A stretch of DNA of 34,570 nt from Bacteroidales bacterium UBA714 (GTDB lineage Bacteria > Bacteroidota > Bacteroidia > Bacteroidales > UBA932), in NCBI GenBank assembly GCA_002298075.1, contig DBLW01000124.1, positions 1 through 34,570 of the forward strand, written 5' to 3'. The translations under genes were made by a program, and so were the position numbers. Numbering within the stretch: position 1 is the first letter of the stretch; every line of letters begins with the position of its first letter. A model generated the notes under the pieces. That model saw only the letters and a list, made by a program, of their open reading frames with translations, was not told the origin of the DNA and did no database searches. Shown here in pieces: positions 15,075-23,005 of this stretch.

Positions 15075-16297
15075 CAGATATGAAATATTTGACACAGCGC
15101 ATGAGACGTTTCTGCGCATTCATTACAGGATTCTCATTCTTTGTCTCCGGCGTACTGAAGCTGATAGACCCGGTTGGAGCCGGACTTGTAATCGATGAGT
15201 ATCTCAGTTTCATGCACATGAGTTTCCTCGGAGTGCTTTCAAAGCCGATGGGCACTATGCTCGCTTTCGCAGAAACTGCAATCGGGGCGGCCCTTGTGAC
15301 GGGAGTATGGAGAAAGGCCACCGCAATCGCTGCAGCAGCCTTCATGTGCTTCTTCACCCTGCTAACCCTGGTGCTTGTGATATTCAATCCGGAAATGGAC
15401 TGCGGCTGCTTCGGGGAGGCCATCCATCTGACCCACATGCAGACATTCCTTAAAAACATTGTCCTGTGCATGCTCCTTGCCGGAGCCTTCCTTCCGTTCA
15501 GGGATCTCGGCGGGCCGAAACCGAGGAAATATGCAGCATTCGGCATCACGGCCGCCTCAATGGCCGCTTTCACCATATACTCACTTCTGCATATACCTGT
15601 CGTAGATTTCACGGACTACAGAGCCGGAAGTTTCCTCCAGAGTGCCGAGTCCTCATACTCAGACATTGACGGAGACGCATATGAGGCGGTTTTCATTTAT
15701 GAAAAGGACGGAATCCGAAAATCATTCGGCCTGGAAGAGCTCCCGGACTCTACATGGACATTCATAAGCACAGAGACCGAAAGCAAAGAGGGCTATCGAG
15801 ACACCTCAGTGCCATTGTCATTCTTTGATGCCGTCGGAACATATCATGACAGCGAGGCCGCACACGGGAAAGTAATGGCCATTGCCATCCATGACCCGCA
15901 TATGAAAGCAAAGAAATGGGTACGCATAATGAAATTTGCCGATAATGCGGAAAACGCAGGCTTCCGTGTGCTTATGCTCGCGGCTTCCTCCGGGGAACTT
16001 ATCGGAGAGGAGCTGGAAGACATTGCACCCGACCTTGCAAGGCAGATAAAGGAAAGGCTGTTCTACTCTGACTACAAGACACTTATAACTGCGGTCAGGT
16101 CAAACGGAGGAGCTATATACATAAATGACGGCATGATTGCAGGCAAATGGTCCAACCGCTCCTTGCCAGATGCGGAGCAGCTGGAAAGGCTATACGGCAC
16201 GGAAGCCGAGGAAATAATGGCTGAACGCACCACCAGGTCAAGCCTTTCATTCCAGGGCTTCATGCTGTATGTCTGTGCGGTAATGCTTCTGCTTTAG
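15071..16297 (+). CDS. DoxX/MauE-like membrane protein (BT_3928-type)
   Basis: The 408-residue protein has about five N-terminal membrane segments (roughly 12-30, 60-79, 84-106, 126-143 and 152-172) and a last hydrophobic stretch at the extreme C-terminus. The motif DCGCFG (110-115) between segments is typical of DoxX/MauE-like proteins, which are linked to thiol redox chemistry. The region from about 180 to 385 is soluble and lies between membrane segments; no CxxC pair is visible there. Bacteroidetes proteins of this layout are known as the BT_3928 family, function unknown. The start ATG overlaps the tmk stop by 4 nt, so translation is probably coupled. Confidence 0.8.
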   Translation: MTDMKYLTQRMRRFCAFITGFSFFVSGVLKLIDPVGAGLVIDEYLSFMHMSFLGVLSKPMGTMLAFAETAIGAALVTGVWRKATAIAAAAFMCFFTLLTLVLVIFNPEMDCGCFGEAIHLTHMQTFLKNIVLCMLLAGAFLPFRDLGGPKPRKYAAFGITAASMAAFTIYSLLHIPVVDFTDYRAGSFLQSAESSYSDIDGDAYEAVFIYEKDGIRKSFGLEELPDSTWTFISTETESKEGYRDTSVPLSFFDAVGTYHDSEAAHGKVMAIAIHDPHMKAKKWVRIMKFADNAENAGFRVLMLAASSGELIGEELEDIAPDLARQIKERLFYSDYKTLITAVRSNGGAIYINDGMIAGKWSNRSLPDAEQLERLYGTEAEEIMAERTTRSSLSFQGFMLYVCAVMLLL

Positions 16298-16338
16298 GTT
16301 TTTTCAGAAAATTTAGGCAGGTTGTCATTTCTTTGCTG

Positions 16339-16346
16339 TATCTTTG
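16339..16346 (+). promoter_or_regulatory. -7 box for purB
   Basis: TATCTTTG matches the consensus, 27 nt before the purB ATG. A TTG codon within it (16344) opens the longest frame but cannot be the start if this is the promoter. The -33 box is unclear. Confidence 0.55.
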
Positions 16347-16373
16347 CGGCCGGATTTGATAAAACCTGACACA

Positions 16374-17714
16374 ATGGACTGTAACTCACTTTCGGCAGTA
16401 TCTCCGATAGACGGAAGATATGCATCACAGACTGCACAACTAAGAGAATATTTCAGCGAGTACGCACTCATCAGATACAGGGTCCGCGTTGAAATAGAAT
16501 ATTTCATCGCCCTGTGTGAAATACCGCTCCCGCAGCTTGCAGATTTCGACAATTCAAGATTCGAAGCTCTCCGTGACATCTACAGGACAATGACTCCGGA
16601 AGATGCAGCCAAGGTGAAAGAAATAGAAAAGGTCACAAACCACGACGTAAAGGCCGTGGAATATTACATAAAGGACCGCTTCAAGGAAATGGACATCATG
16701 AAATGGGGCGAGTTTGTCCATTTCGGCCTCACGTCACAGGACATCAACAACACCTCTGTCCCGCTTTCTTTCAAGGAGGCCATTGAAGACAGCTTCATGC
16801 CGCTTCTCAATGAAGTTCTCGGCAAGATAAGGGAAATGGCGGACGAGTGGGACAACATCCCAATGCTTGCGAAGACACATGGGCAGCCTGCATCACCGAC
16901 ACGCGTCGGCAAGGAATTCAGGGTCTATGTGGCAAGGCTTGAAGAACAGATACGCCAGTTCGGCCATCTCACATACCCGGCCAAGTTCGGCGGTGCCACG
17001 GGCAACATGAACGCGCACAAAGTGGCATATCCTCAGATAAACTGGATGGATTTCGCTGACGGATTCGTTGCATCTTTGGGACTCAGGAGGTCGTTCCCGA
17101 CTACCCAGATTGAGCATTATGACAATCTCGCGGCGCTGTTTGACTGCCTGCGCCGCATAAACACGATTCTCATAGACTTCTCGCGTGACATCTGGACATA
17201 CATATCAATGGAATATTTCCGCCAGAAGGTTAAGGCAGGAGAGGTCGGTTCGTCAGCAATGCCTCACAAGGTCAACCCAATCGACTTCGAGAACGCGGAG
17301 GGCAACTTCGGCATGGCAGATGCAATCTACACGCACCTTTCAATGAAACTCCCGATTTCAAGGCTTCAGCGCGACCTCACAGATTCCACCGTACTGAGAA
17401 ACATAGGAGTTCCTCTCGCACATTCTATGATTTCGCTCAACTCCCTGAAAAAGGGACTCGGCAAATTGATACTCAACGAGGATGCAATACGTGCAGACCT
17501 GGAAAGGAACTGGGCTGTAGTGGCGGAAGCGATACAGACCATACTAAGAAGGGAGAATTATCCGAATCCTTACGAGACACTCAAGGCCCTGACACGCACG
17601 GGAGCAGGAATCAACCATGAGGTGATTGCGGAATTCATCGAGACCCTGAATGTAAGCGAAAGCGTAAAAGAGGAACTCAGGGCCATATCTCCGATGAGCT
17701 ACACCGGATTCTGA
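16374..17714 (+). CDS. purB: Adenylosuccinate lyase
   Basis: PurB catalyses two fumarate-releasing steps: SAICAR to AICAR, and adenylosuccinate to AMP. From the ATG at 16374 the protein has 446 residues, the E. coli-like long form, starting with AVSPIDGRYASQT. It shows TNHDVKAVEYYIK, HFGLTSQDINNTS, the catalytic-His region KTHGQPASPT (near 168) and the fumarate lyase signature GSSAMPHKVNPIDFENAEGN around 291-310. I prefer this ATG to a TTG ten codons upstream that falls inside the -7 promoter box. It converges on the ftsB-like gene with 6 nt between stop codons. Confidence 0.96.
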   Translation: MDCNSLSAVSPIDGRYASQTAQLREYFSEYALIRYRVRVEIEYFIALCEIPLPQLADFDNSRFEALRDIYRTMTPEDAAKVKEIEKVTNHDVKAVEYYIKDRFKEMDIMKWGEFVHFGLTSQDINNTSVPLSFKEAIEDSFMPLLNEVLGKIREMADEWDNIPMLAKTHGQPASPTRVGKEFRVYVARLEEQIRQFGHLTYPAKFGGATGNMNAHKVAYPQINWMDFADGFVASLGLRRSFPTTQIEHYDNLAALFDCLRRINTILIDFSRDIWTYISMEYFRQKVKAGEVGSSAMPHKVNPIDFENAEGNFGMADAIYTHLSMKLPISRLQRDLTDSTVLRNIGVPLAHSMISLNSLKKGLGKLILNEDAIRADLERNWAVVAEAIQTILRRENYPNPYETLKALTRTGAGINHEVIAEFIETLNVSESVKEELRAISPMSYTGF

Positions 17715-17720
17715 AACCGG

Positions 17721-18032
17721 TCACTCTATGATATAGACATCATCGCCGGGAGCGGCAAAATGAAAACGCTCCCGGGCGAATTTTTCCAAGGAATCGACAT
17801 CGGTTGTGCGCTCGTTTATGCTGTCATCCATCCTGCCGATTTCTTTTTTATATTCCAATATCAGCTTTTCCTGGCGTCTTATCTCATTTTTCGCCTTTAT
17901 CCAATGAATTATGGTATTTCCCGAGCCGAATAGCCACGAGCCGATGAAAAGCACGCACATAACGACTACGAACCAGGCGAATTTCCTGTGCTCGCCAGAG
18001 AAAATATCCTTTATTTTTTCCTTGATTTCCAT
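17721..18032 (-). CDS. FtsB/DivIC-like septum formation initiator
   Basis: The 103-residue protein has a short cytoplasmic start, one membrane segment (about 18-36, FAWFVVVMCVLFIGSWLFG), a coiled coil (about 42-75) and the family ending KFARERFHFAAPGDDVYIIE. FtsB/DivIC proteins bridge early and late division proteins (FtsL, FtsQ) on the periplasmic side. The ATG at 18032 gives a length typical of Bacteroidetes members. It is monocistronic here, convergent with purB and divergent from the nucleotidyltransferase gene. A TATTTTTG box (18080-18073, minus) is a possible -7 element. Confidence 0.85.
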   Translation of the reverse strand: MEIKEKIKDIFSGEHRKFAWFVVVMCVLFIGSWLFGSGNTIIHWIKAKNEIRRQEKLILEYKKEIGRMDDSINERTTDVDSLEKFARERFHFAAPGDDVYIIE

Positions 18033-18082
18033 ACTTGATCTGATTTCTCCGACAATTATCGGATTGTATCGGCAAAAATAAT

Positions 18083-18090
18083 TATTTTTG
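18083..18090 (+). promoter_or_regulatory. Possible -7 box for nucleotidyltransferase gene
   Basis: TATTTTTG on the plus strand fits TAnnTTTG. An ATTG 16 nt upstream is a poor -33 match. It faces away from a similar box for the ftsB-like gene at 18073-18080. Confidence 0.35.
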
Positions 18091-18147
18091 AAAGATTTTT
18101 GCGGCTCGCAACAATATTAAGATGATATAACATTAAAATCAATACAA

Positions 18148-19080
18148 ATGAAACCTACACTTTTGGTACTCGCTGCCGGAATGGGCAGCCGCTATGGCGG
18201 ACTCAAGCAGATGGACGGACTCGGTCCTGATGGTGAAACAATCATCGACTACTCAATCTACGATGCCGTGCAGGCAGGCTTCGGCAAGGTCGTCTATATC
18301 GTAAGGGAATATTTCAAAGAGCAGATGGAACAGGTTGTCAAGGAGAAGTACAGCAATGTCAGATGCCTTGACGGAGAGCCCCTGGAATTCAGATTCGTGA
18401 CACAGGAACTGAACAAGATTCCGGAAGGATTCACTCTCAATCCAGAGCGTGTAAAGCCTTGGGGCACTGCACATGCGGTCCTTATGGGCAAAGAGGCCAT
18501 CAACGAGCCGTTTGCTGTAATCAACGGAGACGACTATTACGGAAAGGAGTCGTTCAAGGTAATCGGCGACTGGCTCAGGGCACATGAAGGCAAGACCGGA
18601 GAGTTCGCTCTCGTAGGCTTTGAGCTTGACAACACGCTCTCAGAGTCAGGCGGAGTGTCAAGGGGAATCGGCACCGCTGACGGAAACGGTTTCCTGACCG
18701 ATGTGGAGGAACACCACAACATAGCGATGGCACAGGACGGAAAGGTTTATGGAGAGAACGGCAAAGGCGAAAAAGTCGAACTGGCTTCCAAAGCCCTATG
18801 TTCAATGAACATGTGGGGATTCACTCCCGACTATTTTGAAAAGAGCCAGGCCATTTTTGAGAAATTCCTTGAAAAGAACATCAATGAGCTGAAAGCGGAG
18901 TTCTATATTCCATATGCAATCGACTGCATGATAAAGGAGGGTACAGGCAGGACGGAGCTTCTGTCAACACCTTCACGCTGGTTCGGGGTTACATTCAAGG
19001 AAGACAGGCCGGGCGTAGTTGCCAAATTCCAGGAATTTGCCGACAAGGGAATCTATCCGACACCTCTTTACAGCAAATAG
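18148..19080 (+). CDS. Sugar-phosphate nucleotidyltransferase family protein
   Basis: The 310-residue protein begins with the GT-A nucleotidyltransferase signature LVLAAGMGSRYGGLKQMDGL, with nucleotide-binding GxGSR and a Lys of the activated-sugar site. WGTAHAVLMG and the metal-binding INGDDYYG around residue 130 follow. It makes an NDP-sugar from a sugar-1-phosphate and NTP, but neither partner can be read from the sequence; this family is widespread in Bacteroides and mostly uncharacterised. It is distinct from the MurU-like gene at 20602. A CPBP protease gene follows after 4 nt, so the two are probably co-transcribed. Confidence 0.85.
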   Translation: MKPTLLVLAAGMGSRYGGLKQMDGLGPDGETIIDYSIYDAVQAGFGKVVYIVREYFKEQMEQVVKEKYSNVRCLDGEPLEFRFVTQELNKIPEGFTLNPERVKPWGTAHAVLMGKEAINEPFAVINGDDYYGKESFKVIGDWLRAHEGKTGEFALVGFELDNTLSESGGVSRGIGTADGNGFLTDVEEHHNIAMAQDGKVYGENGKGEKVELASKALCSMNMWGFTPDYFEKSQAIFEKFLEKNINELKAEFYIPYAIDCMIKEGTGRTELLSTPSRWFGVTFKEDRPGVVAKFQEFADKGIYPTPLYSK

Positions 19081-19084
19081 GGCC

Positions 19085-19993
19085 ATGGGATTGTTCAGGA
19101 CACAAAAGAGAAAACCGTCATACGCCCTGTTTTCAAGATATGCACATTATCTTCCATCGGTGGGCGGCACTTTCATGCTGCTTGTAATGTTCATGCTCGG
19201 CGCGGTACTCGGAAATATAGTTGTGCTGTGCATGCAGGCAGCCTCCGCTGAATTTGCGGAAAAGTTCGGCATGGTGGTCTCATATCCGGTCATGTTCATT
19301 CCGCCTATGCTTTATGCCTCTGCAAAAAGCCGCAGGAATGAGATATTCAATGAAGGCTATGCGCTCGACAGCAACAACTTCGGGAAATACGGCAGCCTCG
19401 CGATGGCCCTGATTGTGTCGGCATCAACTGTTGCCATGGCATTTGTAATCGAGCCTGTGGTATCACTTCTGCCTGATATGCCGGAATGGATGGAACAGGT
19501 AATGGAGCAGATGCTTGCGGGCGGCCCTCTCTGGGTGACGCTGATTTCGGTATCAGTATTTGCACCTTTCTTTGAGGAATGGCTATGCAGGGGCATGGTA
19601 ATGAGAGGCCTGCTAAAGCATACAAGTCCGGCAACGGCGATTCTGCTGTCATCTTTGTTTTTCGCGGTTCTGCACATGAATCCGTGGCAGGCGATTCCGG
19701 CATTCTGTCTCGGCGTGCTTTTCGGCTATGTTTATTACAAGACAGGCTCACTGAAGCTGACAATGCTCATGCACTGCGTGAACAACACCATGTCGGTCAT
19801 TTTCAGCCAGATTCCCCAGTTCAAGGAGGCCGATACATTCATGGATGTAATGAGCCCGTGGGCATATGCCTCGACAGGAGTCGCATGTGCGCTTATTCTT
19901 GCAAGTTCTGTCATCATAATCAGAAGCATTCCCAAGAAAGACGAGACCCTCGGAGGATGTGACAAGGTAGAGGCTCTCAGCATCGGGGAGTAA
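19085..19993 (+). CDS. CPBP-family intramembrane metalloprotease
   Basis: From the ATG at 19085 the protein has 302 residues with several membrane segments (about 27-50, 64-80, 103-128, 150-170, 183-200, 203-222 and 275-295). The CPBP (CAAX protease and bacteriocin-processing, Abi) motifs are complete: EEWLCR (Glu164, Glu165, Arg169), FFAVLH (His197) and HCVNN (His230, Asn234). An in-frame ATG at 19019 lies inside the preceding gene and is rejected. The gene begins 4 nt after the nucleotidyltransferase stop and is closed by a strong terminator at 20035. The substrate is unknown. Confidence 0.9.
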   Translation: MGLFRTQKRKPSYALFSRYAHYLPSVGGTFMLLVMFMLGAVLGNIVVLCMQAASAEFAEKFGMVVSYPVMFIPPMLYASAKSRRNEIFNEGYALDSNNFGKYGSLAMALIVSASTVAMAFVIEPVVSLLPDMPEWMEQVMEQMLAGGPLWVTLISVSVFAPFFEEWLCRGMVMRGLLKHTSPATAILLSSLFFAVLHMNPWQAIPAFCLGVLFGYVYYKTGSLKLTMLMHCVNNTMSVIFSQIPQFKEADTFMDVMSPWAYASTGVACALILASSVIIIRSIPKKDETLGGCDKVEALSIGE

Positions 19994-20034
19994 GGAATAA
20001 ATTCGGACAAGCCCTCATCATGACGGGGCAAAAT

Positions 20035-20076
20035 GAAATCGGGATGACTGAAAATGATTCAAGTCATCCCGATTTT
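20035..20076. terminator. Intrinsic terminator after CPBP protease gene
   Basis: GAAATCGGGATGACT (20035-20049) pairs with AGTCATCCCGATTTT (20062-20076) around a 12-nt loop, ending in a short T-run. The A-rich opposite side could also stop minus-strand transcripts after yccF. Confidence 0.88.
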
Positions 20077-20131
20077 CATATACGGCTCATGCCGCCCGGA
20101 TGCTTCCTTTTGCAGAAAGCCGCCTATGGTT

Positions 20132-20500
20132 TCAGCAGACCTTTTTCCCGAAAGGTATAAGCGCAAGAAGTGCCATCTTGAAATGCTGCAGGCCGAAAGG
20201 TATCCCTATTATGGTAATGCAGCATATGAGTCCGAAAACCAGATGGATGGTGGCAATTTCTATTCCGAAGACCAGAATCCATATGACGTTCATGATGATT
20301 GAAAGACAGCCTCCGTCATTAGTGTCAGACACGACATCATTGCCGAAAGGCCATAGGGCGAACATGCCAATTTTGAAGAGCTGCAGACCGAAAGGTATGC
20401 CGATGATTGTTATGCAGAACAGCAGTCCTGCCACAAAATAGCACAGGGAGACTATAAGTCCTCCGAGTACAAGCCATAGAATGTTTCCTAAAAAATTCAT
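20132..20500 (-). CDS. YccF-domain inner-membrane protein
   Basis: The 122-residue membrane protein is built of two YccF (DUF307) repeats, each with a hydrophobic stretch and the motif CITIIGIPFGLQ: residues about 30-41, and 94-105 with the same motif. The second copy is followed by HFKMALLALIPFGK, matching LFKIGMFALWPFGN of the first. Function unknown. The repeat is visible in DNA as well. It lies 101 nt downstream of the MurU-like gene on the same strand and may be read through from it, or have its own promoter. Confidence 0.88.
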   Translation of the reverse strand: MNFLGNILWLVLGGLIVSLCYFVAGLLFCITIIGIPFGLQLFKIGMFALWPFGNDVVSDTNDGGCLSIIMNVIWILVFGIEIATIHLVFGLICCITIIGIPFGLQHFKMALLALIPFGKKVC

Positions 20501-20601
20501 AATGTCAATTTATAATTCAATTATTTGCACTATCTGAATCATCCCGCGCGGCAAACCGGGAATTGTACTTTGCCTTTTCAGTCGCAGCCACGGATTACGT
20601 T

Positions 20602-21426
20602 TCAATAATTCTGCCATTTGGCAACGAAAGCCTCTGCAGGCTCCAATGCATCGAGCTTGCCCACGTCAAGGAGTTCAAGAGACTCCAGGCAGACACCGTA
20701 TATCGGATGGCGCGAAGCGGCAGCAAGATAAAAATCAGTAATCGGGAAACGGGCATAGTCTTGAGGAAGCCCTTTCCATGCGACATATTCCTCCATTACG
20801 CCGAAAATGCGGTCAGACATGACATGTATTCCTGAAAATGCGAAGGCAAGGCACGCGGATGAATCAAGTGACGGGTCGGACATCCTAACCTCGCCTGTCT
20901 GCGTGTCCGTCCACCCTGCAAGGCGCATAGAGACAGGCTCGAAAAGCAGATTCCTCCTTGTTTTGCGCGGACTAACCAGCAAGGTTGCCAAGGCATCCTC
21001 CCGGACCTGTGACTCCAGCCATTTCAAATTGCAATTGGACAGAATGTCAACATTATGGATGATGAAGTGTCCGCATCCTTCAAGATAAGGCCTTGCATGA
21101 AGGACCGCCCCTCCTGTCTCAAGAAGCATATCCCTTTCGTCACTTATATGCACCGTCACGGAGCGCCCCGGAACGCACTCCGCACCGTCACAATCCGGAT
21201 CATTCACCGAGAGTGTCACCCACGGCTGCCCGTCAAGCCACTTTTCCACCTTGTCAGCGAAATGATGCACATTCACCACCGTTTCACTTATTCCCGAAGA
21301 CATCAGCTTCCGGAGAACATGCCAAAGCAGAGGTTTTCCGCAAACCGGGACAAGGGCTTTTGGAAGCGTGTCCGTAATGGGTTTGAGACGGGTGCCAAGT
21401 CCCGCTGCAAAAATCATCGCTTTCAT
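20602..21426 (-). CDS. murU: MurU-like sugar-1-phosphate nucleotidyltransferase
   Basis: From the ATG at 21426 the protein has 274 residues and starts MKAMIFAAGLGTRLKPITD, then LPKALVPVCGKPLLWHVL, the nucleotidyltransferase signature of the MurU/GlmU-N type. It continues with VVNVHHFADKVEKWL, ETGGAVLHARPYL and HNVDILSNCNL (metal-binding Asp). MurU of Pseudomonas uridylylates MurNAc-1-phosphate, the product of AmgK, in peptidoglycan recycling; a kinase of the AmgK type lies directly upstream (34-nt gap). Specificity for MurNAc-1-P is inferred from that pairing; another sugar-1-phosphate is possible. The open frame extends 20 codons upstream, without family similarity. Confidence 0.75.
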   Translation of the reverse strand: MKAMIFAAGLGTRLKPITDTLPKALVPVCGKPLLWHVLRKLMSSGISETVVNVHHFADKVEKWLDGQPWVTLSVNDPDCDGAECVPGRSVTVHISDERDMLLETGGAVLHARPYLEGCGHFIIHNVDILSNCNLKWLESQVREDALATLLVSPRKTRRNLLFEPVSMRLAGWTDTQTGEVRMSDPSLDSSACLAFAFSGIHVMSDRIFGVMEEYVAWKGLPQDYARFPITDFYLAAASRHPIYGVCLESLELLDVGKLDALEPAEAFVAKWQNY

Positions 21427-21460
21427 ATTACAATGTTTTAAATAAGTGAGACATGGCCCG

Positions 21461-22897
21461 TCACCCGTTGAATGTAACGGCAACATTCTGCTCCCGGTGC
21501 ACGAGCCTCACTCGCACCTGAGGGTATTTTGCGGCGATATGCCTGGCAAGATGCTCAGCACAATATACGGACCTGTGCTGCCCTCCGGTGCAGCCGAACC
21601 CTACCGCAAGACTTGTGAATCCACGTCTGAGATATGTCTCCACATGAGGTTCCACCACCCCATAGACATGGCTCAGGAAATGCTGCACCTGGCCGTCATC
21701 CTCCAGGAACCTGATTACAGGGGCATCCGTTCCGGTAAGGCTGCGGTACTGTTCATAGCGTCCGGGATTATGGATATAGCGGCAATCGAACACATATCCC
21801 CCGCCATTGCCGGAATTGTCCTCGGGCAGCCCTTTCTTGTATGAGAAGCTGCACACCTTGACTTCAAGGCGTCCGTCCGGCTGTTCCTGCTGGGTGAAAC
21901 GTTCAATTGAAACAAGAGATGACAAGACTTCTACAAGATACGGATACTCCCTGAAAGAATCATTAAGCAGTTCACGCAGGCATGCCATCGCGGACGGTAT
22001 GCTCACTACAAACTGGGCCTTATGCTCTATCAGCCCGCGGAAACCGTATGCGCCGAGAACCTGCATCAGCCTGAAAAGCACAAAAAGACGCAGGCGGGAG
22101 CGGAAAGCATCCCTGTCAACAGGCACATATGCCGAAAGCGCATCCAGATAAGAGTCAATCATACGTTCCTGAAGCCATTTCGGATATCCCGCACGGGCCT
22201 GCCATACGAAAGAAGCCACGTCATAATGAAGCGGGCCCCTGCGTCCTCCCTGAAAGTCAATGAAATATGGGTCCCCGTCATGTATCATGACATTCCTTGC
22301 CTGAAAATCACGGTACATGAACGTCTCCGTTCCCCCGTATTCACAAAGAAGCGCATCGGCAAATGATTCGAAATCGTCTTGAAGCAAGACTTCGTTGAAT
22401 TCAAGGCCGGAAGGCTTCAGGAAACAATATTTGAAATAATTGAGGTCAAACATCACCATCCTCCTGTCGAAAGACTCCTGCGGATAGCAGATGCTGAAAT
22501 CAAGGCCCTGCGCACCTTCAATCTGCATCTTGGGAAGAAGGGACATAGTGCGGCACAGCATATCTCCGGCAGCTGGCCAGTCTCCTGTCTTTTTTGCATT
22601 CTCGACCAGCGTGAACAGCAGCCGGTCACCAAGGTCTTCCTGGATATATGCCATGGAGTCATTGCTCCGTCCGAGAACCTCAGGCACAGGCAGGCCTTTC
22701 AGTTTGAAATGTCCCGCAAGTGTCAGAAAGGCATGGTTCTCCGCCACATCGGTGCCGACGACACCGATACAGGAGTGCCCTCCTCCGCATATGCGGAAAT
22801 ACTGTCTGTTGCTTGCAGAGCCGCAGATGGATGATATGGTGTCCGGAACGCATCCGTAATGCTTGAAGAACAGGTCTTGCAATACTGCTGTACACAT
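21461..22897 (-). CDS. amgK: AmgK-like sugar kinase fused to RapZ C-terminal domain
   Basis: Two domains are visible. Residues 1 to about 325 form an aminoglycoside-phosphotransferase-fold kinase resembling AmgK: GSASNRQYFRI nucleotide loop, catalytic RDFQARN (Asp197) and metal-binding FIDFQGGRRGPLHYDVASF (Asp214). Residues about 345-478 match the C-terminal domain of RapZ: VCSFSYKKGLP, FDCRYIHNPG, SLTGTDAPV, and GFGCTGGQHRSVYCAEHLA near 433-451. The RapZ Walker-type N-terminal ATPase is absent. AmgK phosphorylates MurNAc/GlcNAc at C1 for MurU; the RapZ C-domain senses GlcN6P and binds small RNA in enterobacteria. The fusion suggests a kinase coupled to amino-sugar sensing (inference). A GTG seven codons upstream (22918) is an alternative start. 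Confidence 0.82.
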   Translation of the reverse strand: MCTAVLQDLFFKHYGCVPDTISSICGSASNRQYFRICGGGHSCIGVVGTDVAENHAFLTLAGHFKLKGLPVPEVLGRSNDSMAYIQEDLGDRLLFTLVENAKKTGDWPAAGDMLCRTMSLLPKMQIEGAQGLDFSICYPQESFDRRMVMFDLNYFKYCFLKPSGLEFNEVLLQDDFESFADALLCEYGGTETFMYRDFQARNVMIHDGDPYFIDFQGGRRGPLHYDVASFVWQARAGYPKWLQERMIDSYLDALSAYVPVDRDAFRSRLRLFVLFRLMQVLGAYGFRGLIEHKAQFVVSIPSAMACLRELLNDSFREYPYLVEVLSSLVSIERFTQQEQPDGRLEVKVCSFSYKKGLPEDNSGNGGGYVFDCRYIHNPGRYEQYRSLTGTDAPVIRFLEDDGQVQHFLSHVYGVVEPHVETYLRRGFTSLAVGFGCTGGQHRSVYCAEHLARHIAAKYPQVRVRLVHREQNVAVTFNG

Positions 22898-22971
22898 AGG
22901 CCAAACTTGGGTTTTCACAGATTAAAGTGCGAATTTAAGCGGATTCTGCGAAATACTTAAACAAAAAAGAG

Positions 22972-22987
22972 TAAATTTGTATGTTTG
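22972..22987 (+). promoter_or_regulatory. Two adjoining -7 boxes for pncB
   Basis: TAAATTTG (22972-22979) and TATGTTTG (22980-22987) both fit TAnnTTTG and abut each other. No clear TTTG stands at the right distance upstream. Start sites 12-20 nt before the pncB ATG are implied. Confidence 0.5.
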
Positions 22988-23005
22988 TAACCATTAAAAA
23001 GAATT

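Noticed and set aside
18148..19080. Assigning this nucleotidyltransferase as RmlA or GalU
   Set aside because: The N-terminal signature differs from both and no sugar-pathway genes are nearby, so only the broad family is supported.
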